A DNA stretch of 6,930 bases, from the NCBI GenBank assembly GCA_041164045.1, contig JBEAQD010000002.1:1-6930 (forward strand), read 5' to 3'. The notes beneath the pieces were generated by a model. It saw only the letters and a list, made by a program, of their open reading frames with translations. It was not told the DNA's origin and did not search any database. Below, one piece after another: positions 5,027 to 6,930 of this stretch. The position numbers and the translations under genes were made by a program. Position 1 is the first letter of the stretch, and the number at the start of each line of letters is the position of its first letter. The stretch is from CALRBF01 sp041164045. Its GTDB lineage: Bacteria > Patescibacteriota > Minisyncoccia > SW-4-49-11.

Positions 5027-5287
5027 ATGTTCCTTACCGAACAACCTGCTTACCACTCAATGATTCGTGGTATTCTCAAGAATGGACCACTCTCACCAAA
5101 AGAACTGCTCGACAAAGTAATGCTGGATGAAAGTGAAGCTAATCCAAGTCCAGTTTTTGTTCAACATGCTTTAGAATCATTTTTGGGATTCAAAATCCCA
5201 GAAAGTCGAGCAGGGTTTGTTTTCCTGCAAGGAGATACTATTAGAGCAACTACTGAAACAAACGACATTATTCTGAAAGACGAATAG
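5027..5287 (+). CDS. Small protein of unknown function, possible winged-helix fold
   Basis: An 86-residue protein I cannot assign to a family. The start is the ATG at 5027, preceded by GAGGAA and lying about 22 bases after the predicted transcript start. A longer reading from TTG at 4970 would begin inside the -35 and is rejected. The layout suggests a winged helix: SMIRGILKNG (11-20) as helix 1, LSPKELLDKVM (22-32) as helix 2, SPVFVQHALESFLG (41-54) as helix 3, then GFVFLQGDTIRAT (63-75) as a beta wing. That is inference from the pattern, and few basic residues lie on the presumed recognition helix. It is acidic overall, soluble and monocistronic. A perfect promoter and a strong terminator suggest high, constitutive expression. 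It converges on the rRNA operon. Confidence 0.82.
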   Translation: MFLTEQPAYHSMIRGILKNGPLSPKELLDKVMLDESEANPSPVFVQHALESFLGFKIPESRAGFVFLQGDTIRATTETNDIILKDE

Positions 5288-5339
5288 TCAATATTGAATT
5301 ATTTCGTAGATTGTTGATTTTGAAGGTCATAACTTCCCC

Positions 5340-5370
5340 CCCCAGTCAGAAATGGCTGGGGTATTTTTTT
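5340..5370 (+). terminator. Intrinsic terminator of the 86-residue gene
   Basis: A 9-bp stem CCCCAGTCA / TGGCTGGGG (one T-G pair) with loop GAAA at 5340-5361 is followed by TA and seven T (5364-5370). In the minus direction no T tract follows, so it serves only the plus-strand gene. Confidence 0.9.
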
Positions 5371-5383
5371 ATAAAACAAAAAA

Positions 5384-5494
5384 GTCCTTGCAATGATCTA
5401 CTTTCCCCACGAGGAGTATCATCGACTCACAGAGGCTTAACTTCTAGGTTCGGAATGTAACTAGGTGGACCCCTCTGCGATAAATCACAAGGAC
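5384..5494 (-). rRNA. rrf: 5S ribosomal RNA
   Basis: Read from 5494 to 5384, about 111 nt. The ends GTCCTTG and CAAGGAC pair as helix I. Internal sequence TCCACCTAGTTACATTCCGA followed by ACCTAGAAGTTAAG matches the conserved 5S helix III and loop C region, and GGGGAAAGTAGATC fits the 3' half. It follows the 23S gene after a spacer of about 109 nt, the usual 23S-5S order. Six T (minus strand) follow the 3' end immediately, then TTTT, which may end the operon. End positions are inferred from helix I and may be off by a base or two. Confidence 0.93.
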
Positions 5495-5603
5495 ATTTTT
5501 GTTCTCGAATATAAAGTTATAAATATAACTCTATACTCCAGAATTATTGTAAATTTAGGTAATGCAAATTGCTACAGTTTTGATAAGTATCAATCAAAAG
5601 TTA

Positions 5604-6930
<1,327 letters not shown>

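Overview
The window reads as an AT-rich bacterial chromosome segment using the standard genetic code. Patescibacteria (CPR) is my best guess for the lineage. This is inference: small genes, mostly no Shine-Dalgarno sequences, an unusual 23S rRNA, and gaps full of palindromic repeats. No diagnostic CPR gene is visible, so treat the placement as tentative.

Layout: 63-869 (-) encodes a membrane-anchored plant-type glutaminyl-peptide cyclotransferase. A 460 bp gap follows with a hairpin-rich repeat (family A, 1054-1190) and a solo end of the same family. 1330-2775 (+) encodes an intact sucrose phosphorylase of the GtfA type. 2776-3479 holds tRNA-Gln(CTG) on the minus strand with its own promoter. 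The tRNA is flanked by two divergently oriented copies of a second palindromic family (B); the second family A copy lies beyond. 3480-4558 (-) is a two-gene, translationally coupled operon: an unrecognised conserved-type protein, then a small transglutaminase-like protein. The 468 bp gap up to 5026 carries a repeated motif spanning the operon promoter, a hairpin, and a perfect consensus promoter. That promoter drives an 86-residue protein (5027-5287, +) ending at a strong intrinsic terminator. The rest is the 3' part of an rRNA operon on the minus strand: 5S rRNA (5384-5494) and the 3' portion of 23S rRNA (about 5604 to the window end).

How the genes relate: they form separate short transcription units rather than one pathway. 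Sucrose phosphorylase would give glucose-1-phosphate and fructose from sucrose in the cytoplasm without spending ATP. The cyclase and transglutaminase-like proteins suggest peptide or protein modification, one outside the membrane and one inside, but nothing links them functionally.

Most notable: (1) the 23S rRNA has G at the position equivalent to E. coli 2058, with an A2057-U2611 pair replacing G2057-C2611, as in archaeal, eukaryotic or mitochondrial ribosomes, predicting intrinsic macrolide insensitivity; (2) a roughly 62-nt two-hairpin insertion in domain V of 23S; (3) the 3' end of tRNA-Gln is repeated just downstream, once inverted and once direct, so the pre-tRNA could fold into competing structures.
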